DNA of 64,000 nucleotides from Cloeon dipterum (GCF_949628265.1 NC_088788.1:25902335-25966334), one strand, 5' to 3'; counted from the stretch's first letter, positions 36,801-50,466 are shown. The notes: generated from the letters alone by a model not told the origin. Translations and numbers: made by a program.

Positions 36801-39800
36801 AATAATATATTACCTTTTTTGAAATCCAAACCAAGGAGCATAATATTAAGATAAGTGAGAAATGGTTTACCGCGTTTGCACGTTGGCAAGTCAGCTCACT
36901 CAGGGAGAAGCCACATTGCTCTAACTCTCGTACTTGTGTGTGAGTGTATATGAGTGTGAAAATGAGAGAACACTTATTGAACGCAAATCATGAAAAACGA
37001 AACGCAAACTCGGGTAGCGACATCGAATGAAACGGAAAATGAGGGCCCACATCGATCAGATGCCGCAGATTGATATAACACACGTTGATGTATCTGCATG
37101 TATGTATATCGCATGCCCCGCAGATCCTCAATGCAACACACTGACATATATAGAAATGTATCAGCCCCGCAGCTTCAACCGGGTCGAGGCGGAAAATTGA
37201 TGGAGTAAAAATTTGGCAGCACTCCACCCGCCGGAAAAGTTTGCCGGTGCATGACTTTGCAGTCTCCTGCTCTCGTGCCTTCTTTTTACTCGATCAATTT
37301 CCGCTGGGAACGTTGGTTGAACAGGAAAAGAAACCAAATCGGATTATGCACAGTCATGTAATTACGTGTGTGACATCTAGAAAACCGGCAGTGTCCATTG
37401 TCCGCGTAGACTTACCATCTTAATATCACTGATGGTAGCGATGCTTCTTACAAACATATTGACCGCCACTACGGCTGGACCGTCTGTCGTTGCATAGAAA
37501 CATGGTTTCGAGATTTAATGTGGGCTTAAATTTGGGGCTGGGGTGTTTTTTCTGCTGTCAGCATTAATCGAATCATTATTTCATTTGCGGTGCTGGGAAC
37601 AAAATTATTCTGCAGCGTGTCCTAGAAAGGGAGAACTGTCGGCATGAAGAGTGGCTTACCATAATTTCGGTTCGTATCCGCGCGAGATAATCCGGCTCAA
37701 CCAACTATACAAATGGTATAAATTGGCAAGCTAATTGTTTAGCTCAAATCATAATGGATCAGAGATGATATACTTGTGTGTGTCAGCAACTTAGCTAGGG
37801 AAACAAGAGGTGCCCAACATGCTCCCCTCTACGGGCTCATGTGCGAATTCCGGCCTCGCACCGCACGGCTCTGACGTGAGAAACTTTCGTTGGCAAAATC
37901 GAGATTCAGACAATAACTAATCAATAAAAGTGTATAATATATCAACTACCTTGGGTCAGTCAACTCCTCCATGTCAAGAAATTGTTTTGCTTTTATAACT
38001 CTGGAGGAAAAGTAAAACCAAAAAAATTAAAAAGAGAAAAGAGAGAAGCTAGAAAGCGGTTCTATCGAACATCGGAACTTTCGTGTGAGGTGGAAATTGC
38101 TCTTGCTTCATATCAAGATCGGCCGAGTCAAACGCAAAGGCGCTGGAGGGGGTCGCAAGCTTGATAAGAAATGCCGGCGGTTCAAAGAAGTCTGCTCGTT
38201 TGCCGTCAGTTTTTTCTTTCCAGCAAGATGTTGTTTTGCACCGATCAAAAGGGCGCTGATAATTCCCCTGCTTAACGACTAGCTGTGCCTTTGCTGCGAT
38301 TTCCTTGTGTATGGAAACCGCCCCAGTAGAAAATAATCGTCACTTTTATTTCCATAGAAATAAATCTGGACCGGTTATATATCATATGTACGCTCCTTTT
38401 GTGCTTTTAGTCTAATTTACTAATTGCTCAAAGAACCGTTTATAATCATTCTGTTTGGACGGTTCCTATTTCAGGATTGATATTTTAAAAAAGAATGCGA
38501 TTTTTTTATTGCAAACCCAATCATTCAATAGCAGTGGCATGCACAACTCTATATATAACAAAACAAGGTTGAGAGTTTCTAAATTTAATTCGTGCACTTG
38601 GGGCTTGAAACTTGCAGCAATTGAAGGAAAAGATTACTTTGTTCCCGTGTGCTGTTTAATATCGGCTAGTCTTTGCAACAGTTACAATTTCCCCTGGTGG
38701 GCGCACGCAAGGAAAGACGCGCGGCCGGCAGTCAAGAGCAAACTTGTGACCCCAGCTAACGAACCCTGCGCGCTCGACCTGCACTCATGCATAGCTGGTC
38801 ATCAGGGGCCGTCAAAAAAGGAATTGGCAACAGGCTCTGCACTCTCTACCAACAACTGCACCCTTGAACCACACATTCAAGCGGGATGTGCGCAACCAGT
38901 AAATGTCTGATCAGTCACATCTCCCAGTCAGCCCTCTGGCGAGTGCCTAGCCTGTATGAAAATTGACCGCGGAGGCCGCCCAACTTACCATTTTAATGTC
39001 GCTGATTGTCATAATGCTTCGGACAAATAGGTTAATATTCACAACGGCGGGACCATCTGGTGCAACATTAAAATATTAGACAAAACCTTGAACTCTGCTT
39101 TGATTGATTAGAATTGTTTATCATGGCACGCGGCGTGTCTGCCGCAATTATTTGTGTGGGATCCGGTATAAATGTCGCGCGAAAACTAAATGGTTATTGC
39201 AATTCACCACGACCGAGGACACAGAGTGGAAATGAACGAGGGAACCACCAAAACAACATGGAAACACGAAAAGACGACGACAACATCAATCAAAAGGGCA
39301 TGATCAAATATCTCCAAGTGGCTGCTCCACTGATTTATATTAGTTACGAGAACAGAGACCGAGCAACGAAAAGTTAAATTACGACAGTGAGTTAAAACGC
39401 GCACTTCTGCGGCTCGAAAGTGCTGAAGAAATGCACACGAACCAAAAGTAGGAAACGGAAGAAGTGTGTGGCAAACAAAAAATATAGATATGTACACTGA
39501 CATGTGAGTCTCGCTTGAGTGGAACGCACACACGGCTATATATATGTATATGGACAAGCGCGAGAGCACACGAAACGATCGCATTAGATGTTTGCACGCG
39601 CATTCCGACATGGGTGATTAAGCTACAAACCGAATCTTAGGCTTTTCAACGGTTCAATAATTTAATATGTGAATAGCACACTAAACCAACTATAGTATAT
39701 GGACATACAGTGGCTCAAGCATTGAGTTGAAAATGACACTGCAGTTTAATTGACTGGCGTGTGTTAATACGTTTGGCAATAAGCAATTATACTATTAAAA

Positions 39801-40609
39801 AGAGTGGTTAAATCAAACAAACACTCAAAAGAAGTGATGAGAAGATGAAACAATCAGGAAATATTTGGGCGAGAAGTAAAAAGCGAGATATTTCGCGAAT
39901 AAGATAACTCATCCTCGTTTGTATTGATTCCTCGGCGATAAATCCTTAAGAAACTTTGTAAGAAAATTAAGATTTTACCGGAGTAAATTTCTGAGCCTGC
40001 TGTGTGGAGTTAAACGATAACGAGCTCGCGGAAAACTTAAAAGAATCTTCTTTTCATGGTAAAATTTTGTTCTTGTGAGATTGTAAAGCCAATTAGAAAA
40101 AGGCCAGGGAAACTAGTCGCGTTAATGAAGCCTTTAACACGTCCGCAAAACTGCTGCTGACAACTCCATTATCCGATGCAAATTCAATGTAGCAGCGGCG
40201 AATTCGGCTCAATTTACTCAAGTCCTGGGCGTGCATATTCATGGGGTGAAATCGGTCGGGACGCAATTTGGCACAGCGGCGGAAGCAGGCAGAGGAAGGA
40301 AAACACGAGAGCGACCGCGCGCATAAATCAGCGGATTTCTTCGATTGATCCCGGCGAGAGCGAGCGAGAGAGGAGAGAGGCAGTCGGTCTGTGTGCTAGC
40401 GGAGCACCGCACCTGTCCTTTTCATAGCTCCTTGGGTCTCGGCGCGAGAGCGGGTTAGCGGGCGGGCGGACGGGCGTCGAGAGCTGATATTGATTTCAGC
40501 GGCGCCGCGGCACCAGCACACCGAGATGGCTGGCTGAGAGAGCAGTTGCCCTGGAAACCAAGTCAACCTCTCGCGCCCGACAGCCCAACACGGCACCTCC
40601 GTGTGTGTA

Positions 40610-40695
<86 letters not shown>

Positions 40696-42287
40696 AGGGA
40701 GGGAGGGAGTAACATTGCTCATTACGACACGCCGAAATATCAAAAATCCGTCAGAGGCTGGCGGGCTCACACATGCACACATACGTCGCTCTTGTGTTTG
40801 CACCAAAAATTATTATAATGTGCTCGCCGAATTCAGGCCGGTGACGCTCTCATTAACGTTTGCAGCGTGTGATGCTGTCGGTCGAGGTCGCTCTTTTTGC
40901 TCCATTCCATCGGCGGAATACAAATGAAGCCGAAAATAGGTGAAATGTTAATTAAGGGAAGACCCGGCTGTGCCAATAATCAAACGTTAGGGACCAAATG
41001 CAGCATAACATTCGAACTAAACTCCATAAAGTAAAAATTGTTATACTGGGGTTCTTATATCTTTTTAAAATTTAATTTCTAACAAACTATGAAGCTAAAA
41101 TAATAAATAGAATTTAATTAAACTTCTTATGATTTTTCAGTACTTAATCTTAAAAAAACAATGCCTGGAGTTGCTAATTTGATTTATTACCATTCAAAAC
41201 TAGATAAATTTTGAACTTTAAAGTCAAGTTCAAAAACATTGTTAGACGAGCAAATAACCCTTTGAATACACATTTTTTAGTATTTCTGGAAACGCCGGGC
41301 ACACTCTGCGTAAATTTCTCCCTCCATGCAAATTAAAGTTGCTCCTACTGCGCATAAAAAACTGCGTCCCAAGCAGATTTTCCCGTACATTTACCCGCAC
41401 GTTCAGTACAGCAGGCTGAGAATTTTGCTCTATATTTGTACAAATGCAGTTTGAAAACGCGTAAATATGGCTGCAAAACGCGATTCTCGTTGCGGCCAAT
41501 AAACGCAAGAAAGCGCGAGGAGCGAGTTTTCGCCTTGATTTTTTGAAATGTATAGGCAGCCAAATCGAAATGAGAGCACCGTCTTCTGACGAAATATAGT
41601 GAGACGAGCATATTGGTTTTTGGATATGTAAATATCAAGCCCGGCAGTATACACTCATACACCACGCGGACTGCACGTTGTATTGGAAAAATTGATCTGT
41701 CAATATTACGCATTTTGAAGAACAAAAGACGAGCTATTATACACACATTATAAATGACTCACCTGTGCCGTTGACCCCGGAGGGCCTGATCCTTGCGTCA
41801 TAGCGACCTGGACCCAGAATCTGATCCAGCACTTGTTTCTCCTTTTCGCGGAAGTTCACTTTGTCACTGTAAAATTTAGCAATTAGGTGAAAGAATTGCC
41901 AGGAAAGTCAAATATTTTTTAACTCTTAAGAAGAGTCATTGAGCAGATTAATCGGAAAATTGAATATATTCTGATTTAATTTTCACTAAATTTAGTTTTA
42001 ATTTTGCAATTTACCTCTGATTGGAACTGGAAGCCAAAATAGTATTGCAGATTCACAGTTAGTTTAAAAAATACTCCAGGGTTTAAAAATCTTATAAAAT
42101 AGTGTCGACACGTTTTTCTTAAAATACCAAAAATTTTAGTTTATATATCAGAAGATGCTGTGTAAAAATAACAAAAACATATTTTTGAAAGTAAAAATAC
42201 TCACTTTGCATCTGTTGTTGTGCAACATAATGAGACAAGGATGGCTACAGCAAATAATGCGAGGGTGGTGCTTGTTGTGGCCGTCAT
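27814..42287 (-). CDS. Glutamate-gated chloride channel alpha (GluCl)
   Basis: Cys-loop ligand-gated anion channel of neurons and muscle, and the target of avermectins. Exons, 5' to 3': 42287-42205, 41866-41763, one of three exon 3 copies, 30454-30385, 30242-30089, 29940-29858, 29803-29669, 29281-29052, 28996-28844, 28044-27814; 436 residues (Drosophila 456). Residues 1-26 form a signal peptide ending near [19 protein letters not shown] opens the mature protein. The Cys-loop is [16 protein letters not shown]1 begins [18 protein letters not shown], and M2 carries the anion-selective [15 protein letters not shown]3 ([18 protein letters not shown]) keeps the glycine equivalent to nematode G281, known for ivermectin binding. 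M4 is [20 protein letters not shown]. The M3-M4 loop is shorter than in the fly. Odd features are a GC-AG intron after 29669 and a 54-nt stop-free intron at 29804-29857. The intron before exon 4 is over 5.7 kb. Confidence 0.96.
31943..32029. other. Cloverleaf-like cluster of three hairpins in a GluCl intron
   Basis: Three perfect 7-bp hairpins follow one another: 31959-31965 with 31973-31979 (7-nt loop), 31979-31985 with 31991-31997 (5-nt loop; shares one base), and 31999-32005 with 32017-32023 (11-nt loop). CCTA (31943-31946) can pair with TAGG (32026-32029) to close the whole as a four-way junction. It lies in the large intron between exon 3 and exon 4, in a GC-richer patch. The stem sizes do not fit a tRNA. 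Function is unknown. Confidence 0.5.
36161..36228 (-). other. GluCl alternative exon 3, copy proximal to exon 4
   Basis: 68-nt exon with acceptor CAG|ATGG and donor ATG|GTAAGT. It encodes [17 protein letters not shown] followed by IDDVTM, resembling insect exon 3b. It has the same length and phases as the other two copies, so only one can be used per transcript. Confidence 0.9.
37416..37483 (-). other. GluCl alternative exon 3, middle copy
   Basis: 68-nt exon with donor ATG|GTAAGT and acceptor ACAG|ACGG. It encodes [17 protein letters not shown] followed by ISDIKM. It differs from the distal copy mainly at NIN/AVN, L/M and M/A. It probably corresponds to the third exon variant described in beetles and bees. 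Confidence 0.9.
38989..39056 (-). other. GluCl alternative exon 3, copy proximal to exon 2
   Basis: 68-nt exon with donor ATG|GTAAGT and acceptor CCAG|ATGG. It encodes [17 protein letters not shown] followed by ISDIKM, the closest match to insect exon 3a. Exon 2 ends in phase 1 and all three copies begin with the two completing bases. Confidence 0.9.
40352..40590. promoter_or_regulatory. GC- and GAGA-rich patch inside GluCl intron 2
   Basis: A GC-rich stretch with repeated GAGAG motifs (about 40352-40385), next to the GT/GA microsatellite, in the intron between exon 2 and the exon 3 cluster. In Drosophila, GAGAG is the binding motif of GAGA factor. A regulatory role here is only a suggestion. 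Confidence 0.25.
40601..40709. repeat. Compound microsatellite (GT)n-(GA)n-(GGGA)n with G4 motif
   Basis: GT repeats (40601-40630, one interruption) run directly into GA repeats (40631-40688) and then five GGG tracts separated by single A bases (40689-40707). The last part meets the standard G-quadruplex pattern, and the GA part is a polypurine tract able to form triplex DNA. It lies in GluCl intron 2. Confidence 0.95.
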
Positions 42288-45200
42288 ATCAAAAGCCAAT
42301 ATCCTGCAACATACGTGGGCAGGCCTGAGTTTTGAAAGTGCGCGAGTTCATTCAGTTCACGGGGTCGTAAACCAGCCGACGTATACACAACTGCACTGAA
42401 TCAATTCGCTTTTATTTGAACGCCGGCCGGCCGGCAACGCGGAGCGCGCGTTCCCTAAATAATTGTTCCCGCCGCGCGCGGTGCAGAGATTACTCGTTTT
42501 TCGCCTTATTGGAAAACGTAGTGGCGGGTCGCGGCGTGAACGCTATCGATTAGCCAGGTGGATAATGGCACCGAATTACAGCATGCGTGCTGTTGAGTGC
42601 CGCGGCCGGTCAAACACCACGGCTAACACACCAGCTGCTGAGCCGGCAATCCACCAATAATTTGCCCTCTGCCGAAACTACCACCGCAGCAAACCCTCTG
42701 TTATTTGTCTTGCTGTTCAATAAGTTGCAGCTCGACTTGTTCGTTATTACAGTTTGAAAGTTTTATACATGTATATGTGTCGCCTTAGGACATATATATA
42801 TAAGTAAACTTCTCCCTTTTGGCTTCGCTGTGAACTTATATTTCGTTTCCCCGGCTCTGAAATTAGCGTCTGTTAATATAGAGGATAATTTGTATGCGGT
42901 TGTTCTAAAGGCAACGCACAAAGATTTTTTACTGGTTGTTATTTTGTTTTTAGAAAGTCCTGAAAACGAGAGAAAACCATATATTTAGTCATGATTATAG
43001 TCTTCTGTTAAGCTGCTGTAAAGATTGATTTTATTTATTTTGAAGTGATATATATTATTATTTTTTACTTTTTATTGCACCTAAATATTGCGAAGCCCAG
43101 AATTTCAATTTTGTATATACGCACTTCCTGTTCTTTTGCAAATTATAGCGATGAATGCATAACATAAAAATTTATTTAGCTCGGCAAACAGCAGTTGATG
43201 AAATGAAATCGGATATTTGAAACCAGCCCCACCTGCTATATTGATTTAATGTTTTTTTCGCAAACCACTATTGACGAGTTGGATTGAGTATCCGTGTGGT
43301 AGATTGAATAAATCCCGCACGCAGCTCTATATATAGTCCCATCGCTAAATTGAAACTCTCGTGATTTGTCTATCCTGCAATAATTTTTTCATACCTATTT
43401 ACGATCAAGTTTTAATAATAAATGGCAACAATTGAAAATGGTTAGACTTGTTGGCCACAATAAAAGTTGATTAAATTGTTAGTTTCAACAATTTGTTTTT
43501 ATGTGCAAAAATCAAAAAGGGACTTTGCTATAGTTAAAGCTCAAATTTTGCCGATTTTCTCCAAAATGTGTTTATATCGAAAGATCTATTCAACAGTGTA
43601 TTCTACGTTTTGGAGAAATCCAGTCGGGAGACATTCCGCACCAGGCTAACTTTGCAGCCACTTTTCTCCAAAATTACAGCATTCAATTTTGTCATTCTCT
43701 TAAATCCGTTGGTATGAGTTTATGCATTGGCAACGAGGATTTTCCGGGGTTTTCCAGTATCAGCCCTCATTAACTGAAGCAAATATTTTCACACCAAATA
43801 TATTTAATAAAAAAATCTCTCAAACAAGAGCTTTGGAAAATTTCACTAGTTCAAAGATTTGTTTCTATATTTATACATTTTAATAGCTCATAAATAAATT
43901 TGCCTGCATCGTCGGATGAAAAAAAATCATGTTAGCATTTGTTTTTTAGACAATCTAATAATTTTCCGCAGAAAATGCCTGCTTGAATAAACAAATATGG
44001 ATTATCCTGATTATTGTGAACCCTTGGCAGGAAGTGTGTCATCCGTCAGTGGTGCAACCCTTTTCACTTTAAATATGTGACGCAAATGCTGAAATGAGAT
44101 GCGGCAGCACAGGCTGATTTCCTCACTCGGCGAAATTATATAATTGAATCACTGTGCAGCCGCCACAAGGCTTTGTCCTCTGCACTGCATTCGCCAATTA
44201 TCTTGGTGGCCTCTTTCAAAATGCACGAGACACACAGATGTCCGAGGCATACTGCTCGCGTGTGTTTGCATTGTAGTAGTAAAAGCAAAGCAGCGCGAGC
44301 AAGAGACCTGCTAATCAATACGCTCGGCGGTGTAGCAACAGAGCATACGCGGGGGTAATATTTGTGTGCTGTAAAAGCATAGCGGCAGTTCATGGAGAGA
44401 TTCCGGCGGTGCCTGGCACAGAAAGCGAGTGGAAGAATGGCAATTCGCTCCAGCTGGTGTTGTTTCTTGGCCGCCTTTTGCGATCAAGTGCAACAGTCGC
44501 AATAATTTCTTCCGCGCAGCGCACGTCAGGTCCTGGAACTTGTTTTGCCCCTTCTGCGCAATAAGAACATATTGCCAACAGATTGTTTTCGCATCAACTG
44601 TCGATTATTTTTATGTCAGTTTTTTACTCGATAAAATGAATTAAATTTAACAGTCGTGATGAAGCACTTCTACATAGACACTGCGTTCCGTGATCGTTTA
44701 CAGATTTAATTGGTGGGTTCAACACGAAAAATGAAATAGCGCGACTGTTGGAAGAGATTCGCAACTGTTAAAATATTCCGAGTAGATAATCAATCTAAAC
44801 CTAGGAATGCATTTCAAGCCATATTTTAGGATGAAAATAAGAAAATCCAAACTAAAACGCAAGAAAATTTTAGTATCAGAGAAGCTCATGAAAAGCATAG
44901 ATTTCTTTTTTGTTACTTTTAGTCATCACATTTTTGGACCATTCTCTATATTTTTTACCCTACTAATTCCAAGAACTGGCATCCTGCGCAGCACCTCTAT
45001 CGACCTGGTAGGCCAAGTTACATTAAAAAAGCTGCTCTCGCACAGGATAACCATTTTCCTCTTTTTTAAAACAAAAATTCCGCATAAATCTTATTGTTAG
45101 ATTCGTAGAATTTACGGGGTAATTTTCAGTCGTAATGTCAGTCTGCGGTAGGCTCTATAAATTTGGCAAAAGCGGCAGGAAGGATTTAGGTGAGCGCCTT

Positions 45201-48200
45201 GTGTGACAAATCACGCCGGGCTGATTCATGCATCGAGTAGCAGCCGTAAGTACAAACGACCCCTTCTTCTTGGCACGGCGTTTTATTTGCGGCGGACGCG
45301 GCGGCTGCGTGAAGCGAAAATTGTCTCGTGAACTAAATCCACCACCTTGGCTCCAAGCGCACACGTGGAAATTTGCCGCCACGTCGAATTCGAAGAAGTC
45401 ACAGTAGTGGCGCAGGTGCCAATGATTTGTCAAAATTAGCCGTCCTTTTCTATCCAATTTAAGTGACACGACGTGTTTGTGCAAGAATTCAAATTAAAAT
45501 TACGAGCAGGCAGTGTTTCCCCCGACGGCAAAATTATGCATGGCTTTATAATATGATGGGGACGCTTCAAAGGGTCCAATTTCGCTAGGAATAATGAGGA
45601 AATTTGCATGTTCTATTTCGAGGCAGTAAAAATTCCGCATTTCCCGCAGTTGTGTGCAAATGAAGCAATGTTTGGCATGTGTGTATGCGTGCACTCTGGG
45701 GATGAGAGCAAAGCAAATTGTAAATTACAATTTTCATGGAGTTGGCAGTCAGCGTTTGGCGCGCGTTTCACGGGGTAAAAGCGGTGTCTAATGAGCGACG
45801 AGCGCTCCAAGATTAATTGTTGCTCGACACGAGAATTCCGCCGACTGTTTTAACTCACAACACAAACAGAAATAATCACCGGTGACGATACAGTGTGGGG
45901 CTTGTACTTTCTCAACCGGAGAGAGCTCAATTATTTTATCGCATTAAAGTGTGAGAGGCCAAAAGTAAAATTTCTTGGGAATTATTATTCTATATGAAAT
46001 TATTAATATTTATTTTCAGCACAAAACAAACTAGTTCATATAGTATGTGTTGATATTTTACCAAATAGTTTTTTCAAATTTTTGTAGTTTTTGAAATCGT
46101 TTTGAAGCAGGTCTGAAAGTAGACAAAAATATTTTGTAACCATTGAAAAATAAAACTATTTGAGAGTCAACATTTTTTATGGATTTTAGTAATCATGTTA
46201 TTCATATACAGTCATAAATTTATTGCATATCCATCCATTGTTTTCGCTAATAGCAAGTGACATTCAAATGGCAAAAGTTTATCAAATAATGAGGGTATTT
46301 ACAGGGCAACCAAAGAACTTTAAATTGTTATGGCATGGTGTTAGGGATCTTCTAAATTATTAATTGTTTGAGTTATCTTTGATCTGTGAAATAATCAAAA
46401 TATTAACATTCCTGTAAATCTTCCTAGAATCGAATTTGATCACGATGCACAGTAGTCAGACACTTAAAAATTATGCTCATTTTAGAACAGACACCATAAC
46501 ACATTGTTATTGTATTTTTACTACATTTTAGAGTATATAAAAACTTTGACTTCTCTGAATCCACATCAAAAATCTGGAAACAAATCGGTTGGTTTTAATT
46601 GCTCTCTTGTTACATTCCAGTTCCTCTAATCAACATTTTATCGTTCATTCATTTGTAAAGCATTGTAATGTTCAACCTTGCATCTCACAATTTGCGTGCA
46701 GAGAGACATTCACTTTGCTGATTGCGTCGCGTGGCGGCAATTAGCAGCGAGATTTTAATCTTTTCAACACGGCGCTAAGCACTCTCGCGTCAAGGGATGG
46801 CGGGGGTTGGCTGGCTGGCTTTGACGGCTCGAGAATTCGCACTGCGCCGCTTGTTATGAAGTCGTTTCGCTAATTAATCGCAATTCCACGCGTGCAACTG
46901 GGTAACCAAGTGCTCATTTGGCTGGCTCGTCAGCAAGCCTCTTTGTGTCTGTTCCTGCACATCAGCTGTATGGGCGCGTGCACTTTTCAAGTTTGCTCAC
47001 GTCACACAATAAGACTGCCAAATCGATTGATCAAGGGTCCTTTGCCGCTTCTTCGCGGCCTGCTCTTTTTGAAAAGGCACATCACCCTTCGGCCGCGCGA
47101 AACAAAAAAAGGCGAAATGATTGATGACCCCTCTGCAAGTCACCCTTCACCGCGCCGAAAGCCAATTTGTCTTCATTCAGCTGTTATTTTCGTGAATCAA
47201 AATTCGACCATGTTTTCGGATTCGGGGAGAAAGATTTATCTGCTAAGACTCTTCACTGTGCCTGCGCCGCATTTTTATATTGCCGCGGTTGAAAAGGCCG
47301 ACACTGCCAGATCCCAAAGTATTTTTGACCTCTACAGAATGTAATAAATCTGAAGATTGTGTCCCATTCGTTGCCAAACAAACACAAGATTTCTGCTCGA
47401 TCCTTACCAAAATAATGGAATTTTAAGGGTTGTGTAAATGAAAATCGTTCAAAGAGCAACCGGGGGCTTTACCTGTCCGCAAATATTAATCATATATGAT
47501 TCCCCCTCCCCCCAATAAAAAGTTTATCAAATCCCAAATAGAATTTCGCTGAGAGAAATTAGTCCAAAAGTTATGCATAGCTGTAAAATGACTTCTGCAG
47601 AGGCGGTAACAAAAGTTTTCGTATTACGTAGTCTCAAGATAACCCCGTCATTCATTTTGCAGAACTTGCAATATATTGTGGAGGAGTGCCTTCTTACATT
47701 TAAGAATGGCAAGAAAACAATATCAGTAAATCCAATCTCACGTGAATACTGGTTGAGCCTGTAGCAAAACGAGGGAATCGAATTTTTTAAGCCAAGTCCG
47801 TTAGTTCAGTCACTTATCGAACCGCAGGAGAATGCCGGATTAAATTTAATAGCCTATTTCAAAATTCTTCGCGGCGAGAACAACAAAAACGATCCAAAAT
47901 AGAACAAACCTCCGGCGGTTCCATATGAGACACTCGAGAGGTGCTGCCGAATCCACTGCAGAGGACGCACACACGCACAAAAAGAAATCGGGGGAAATTA
48001 GAAACACGTTCGCCTGCAAAAAGGCGATGTAGGCAACGCGAGGCACACGGTCGTGCGTTTTGCCTACGGCTCGGGGGCGCTCAAAATGGGAAAAGCGAGC
48101 AGGTAGGGAGAAGATGAAGAGCCAGCTGGGACCCCATTGATCGCGGCGGCAGCCCTGTGCGAGGCGAAAGTGGGCCAGCAACCGGGGGCGGCGGCGACCC

Positions 48201-48251
48201 CGATCGGCAGGGTGGGAAGGTGGGCGGGCAGGCGGGAAGAGTGGCACTCAC
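42288..48251. other. GluCl upstream region or 5' UTR intron, no gene seen
   Basis: AT-rich sequence without recognisable coding exons. A minus-strand acceptor (CGTATGTTGCAG|GATATT) lies 17 nt upstream of the GluCl ATG, so most of this region is probably a 5' UTR intron. A palindromic CCGG run (14 nt, 42422-42435) is present. Confidence 0.45.
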
Positions 48252-48600
48252 CTAGGATCCTGAAGGAAGGGACGTGTCACATGGTCATGTTCCTGGCAGC
48301 GGAGGCGGCAGAGTGCGGCGGACGGGCGGCCGGAGGAGAGTTGCCGCACTCGCAGTGCCCGCCCGCCCGGCGCATGGCCCTTTCGCCAGGGGAGGTAAAC
48401 CCCACGAACGCCGCCGCCGCTGCCGCTGCCGCTGGCTCGGCTCGGCTGCCCGGCCTACGCTTTCTCCGCCGCGCGACCGAAAACAACCACTTCACACGAC
48501 TCGGCATCCACGTCCAACGCGCACAAAACGCTTCAAATTTTTTTCCCAATGATGAAAAGTCGATCCTACAGTCCTGATTTTGAAAAAGAAAAAAAAGGTA
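48252..48600 (-). other. Candidate untranslated first exon and CpG-rich promoter of GluCl
   Basis: A strongly GC- and CpG-rich island in AT-rich surroundings. On the minus strand it ends in a textbook donor (ATCCTAG|GTGAGTG, exon end 48252). Spliced to the acceptor just upstream of the GluCl start codon, it would give a 5' UTR exon with a 5.9-kb intron. The 5' end is a guess. Open frames through it are short and alanine/proline-biased, as GC-rich noncoding sequence often is. Confidence 0.45.
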
Positions 48601-50466
48601 CAAATTGTCTGAAAAAAATGCTGAAAACAGTATAAATGATGTCTGCCGTTACTCCGTTCATTTGGTTGCATTAAAAAAACATTTCCACAAATCTCATAAC
48701 CCAAACACCAAATCATCACCATTGCATCGTCCCTCTTTGACTGCTTCACTCGACGTTGCAGCCATCCTATAGAACTTGTAATAGGATGTACTGGACCAGT
48801 TAACGGACGAAGATTATATAATGTAATGAATGCTTTGATTTAATAAAAATTGCCTAGCAAAAATAATAAGGTACAAAAGCTAAGGCTGTGCCTTCTGCAG
48901 AGACCAATAAGACTTAACCCTTGATCTGACTCTTAATAACCAGAAAAATAATGGAAACTCCTAACTTAAAATTTGAGACACTTTTGATGAGAGATTTAAA
49001 TGATTCTTTAATGGTTCTTTAATTCTTAGTAACTCTGTTATTGGAAATCGCCTACGAAATCAAAATTTTCCAGATTTACATCTATTTTTTATGCTGTTTT
49101 AAGGAAAATGCTTCATCAGTAGCTAATATGAAAGTTTCAATATTTATGTTCTACCTCGCTATTTCTTTTATTTTTTTTATTTTTAATCCAATAACATATT
49201 AGCGCCACAGTAAATATTAAATCCTCGGCCAAACACGTGAATTAGTGTTGCCACCAGCAGCCGCAAGTATTTGAGCCAGGAAATTGTATATGTAACTACG
49301 CAAAATGAACAGCTCGGTGTATACAAGGCAGCTGCATTTAATTTCATAGCCTCCTTGAGTGCATCTGCCTTCGTTGGCACAGTATATGCATTTTCAACTA
49401 TAGAGGAAAATAGAAGTCCTCTGTTTTGGGGTCATCAATGTTTTAATTATAAGTTTGGCGTATAACTGAGTAGCATTGCATAAAAACTGCCTTCTATTAA
49501 CCTAGTGCATGAATTATTATTTAACCCGGAGCATGAAATGGGCTTAAATTAGCAAATTTCCTCTATGAGCTAGGTATGAGTGTTTGATATTTTTTTATTA
49601 TTATATAATCCTCTACTAAATTCTGGTTATTTTAATATATATCAAAACATATTTGTAACCTCAGAATTGTTGTTATAAGAAGACCCATATTTTTATCGTT
49701 ATTTAATCGAGATAAATAAATGATAATTATATTAATTTCTCCTATGTTGACTGTCTTAAAAATCACTCAAAAATTAATTGTAACTCGCAAATATGACCAA
49801 GAAACATTGATACTAAAATTTTAGTTCCTTTTCATTCCTTAATTTTTCATCTATTCTTTTTCTGTGAAATACCATGTTCCCTAGCTCTATATAGGTTTTA
49901 AAAATTATGGCGCTTATTGAACCATTTTCTGCACACTGTAAACAGACTTGCTCAGTAATTTTGCAAAAGCGTTGAGAACCGCGAGGAAGAAATGTACAAA
50001 TTTTAAATGTAACCCATCTCAAGGGTTTCGTCTGTGTCTCATTAGAAGCCTTTGTCTGTGGTGGGCAGAGGACCTCTGTGAATACGGCGTCTAGCTCGCG
50101 ACACAGTCTAGTGGAACAATGCGGCTAATTGCACTGCCAGCGCTCGAGTGGGCGGCCGGCCGGCAAATCTGCATTTCGACCTGCAAAGTGGGCCATTTTT
50201 TTCGCACACGCTTTGCATAGATCTCGGGCGTTGGTGCGTAAGTTTGAGCCTGGCAAAAATGCCTGCCCTTCCTCGGCTCCATTGGCGACGTGCGACCGAT
50301 TTGCCTGTTGGAGCAGAAAACTGAAAAATACGGCAGCGAGATCGAGTTTGCAGGGGAGAGAGTGGTGCTATTTCGCTATTGATCCGACTCCGGTGACGTC
50401 ACCGCAGCATCCCTGCCAGGACCAGCCCCCAGGGCAGCAGGAAATCACGGCACCAGAGACACTTAC

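Noticed and set aside
38455-38910. 151-codon open frame in a GluCl intron
   Set aside because: No recognisable domain, no splice context, and a low-AT patch that keeps frames open by chance.
40396-40927. Ser-Leu and Glu-Arg repeat proteins across 40600-40700
   Set aside because: They are translations of the GT/GA microsatellite.
47846-48577. Alanine/proline-rich open frames in the GC-rich island
   Set aside because: They overlap on both strands, match no family I know, and have the composition of GC-rich noncoding DNA; a splice donor fits a UTR exon better.
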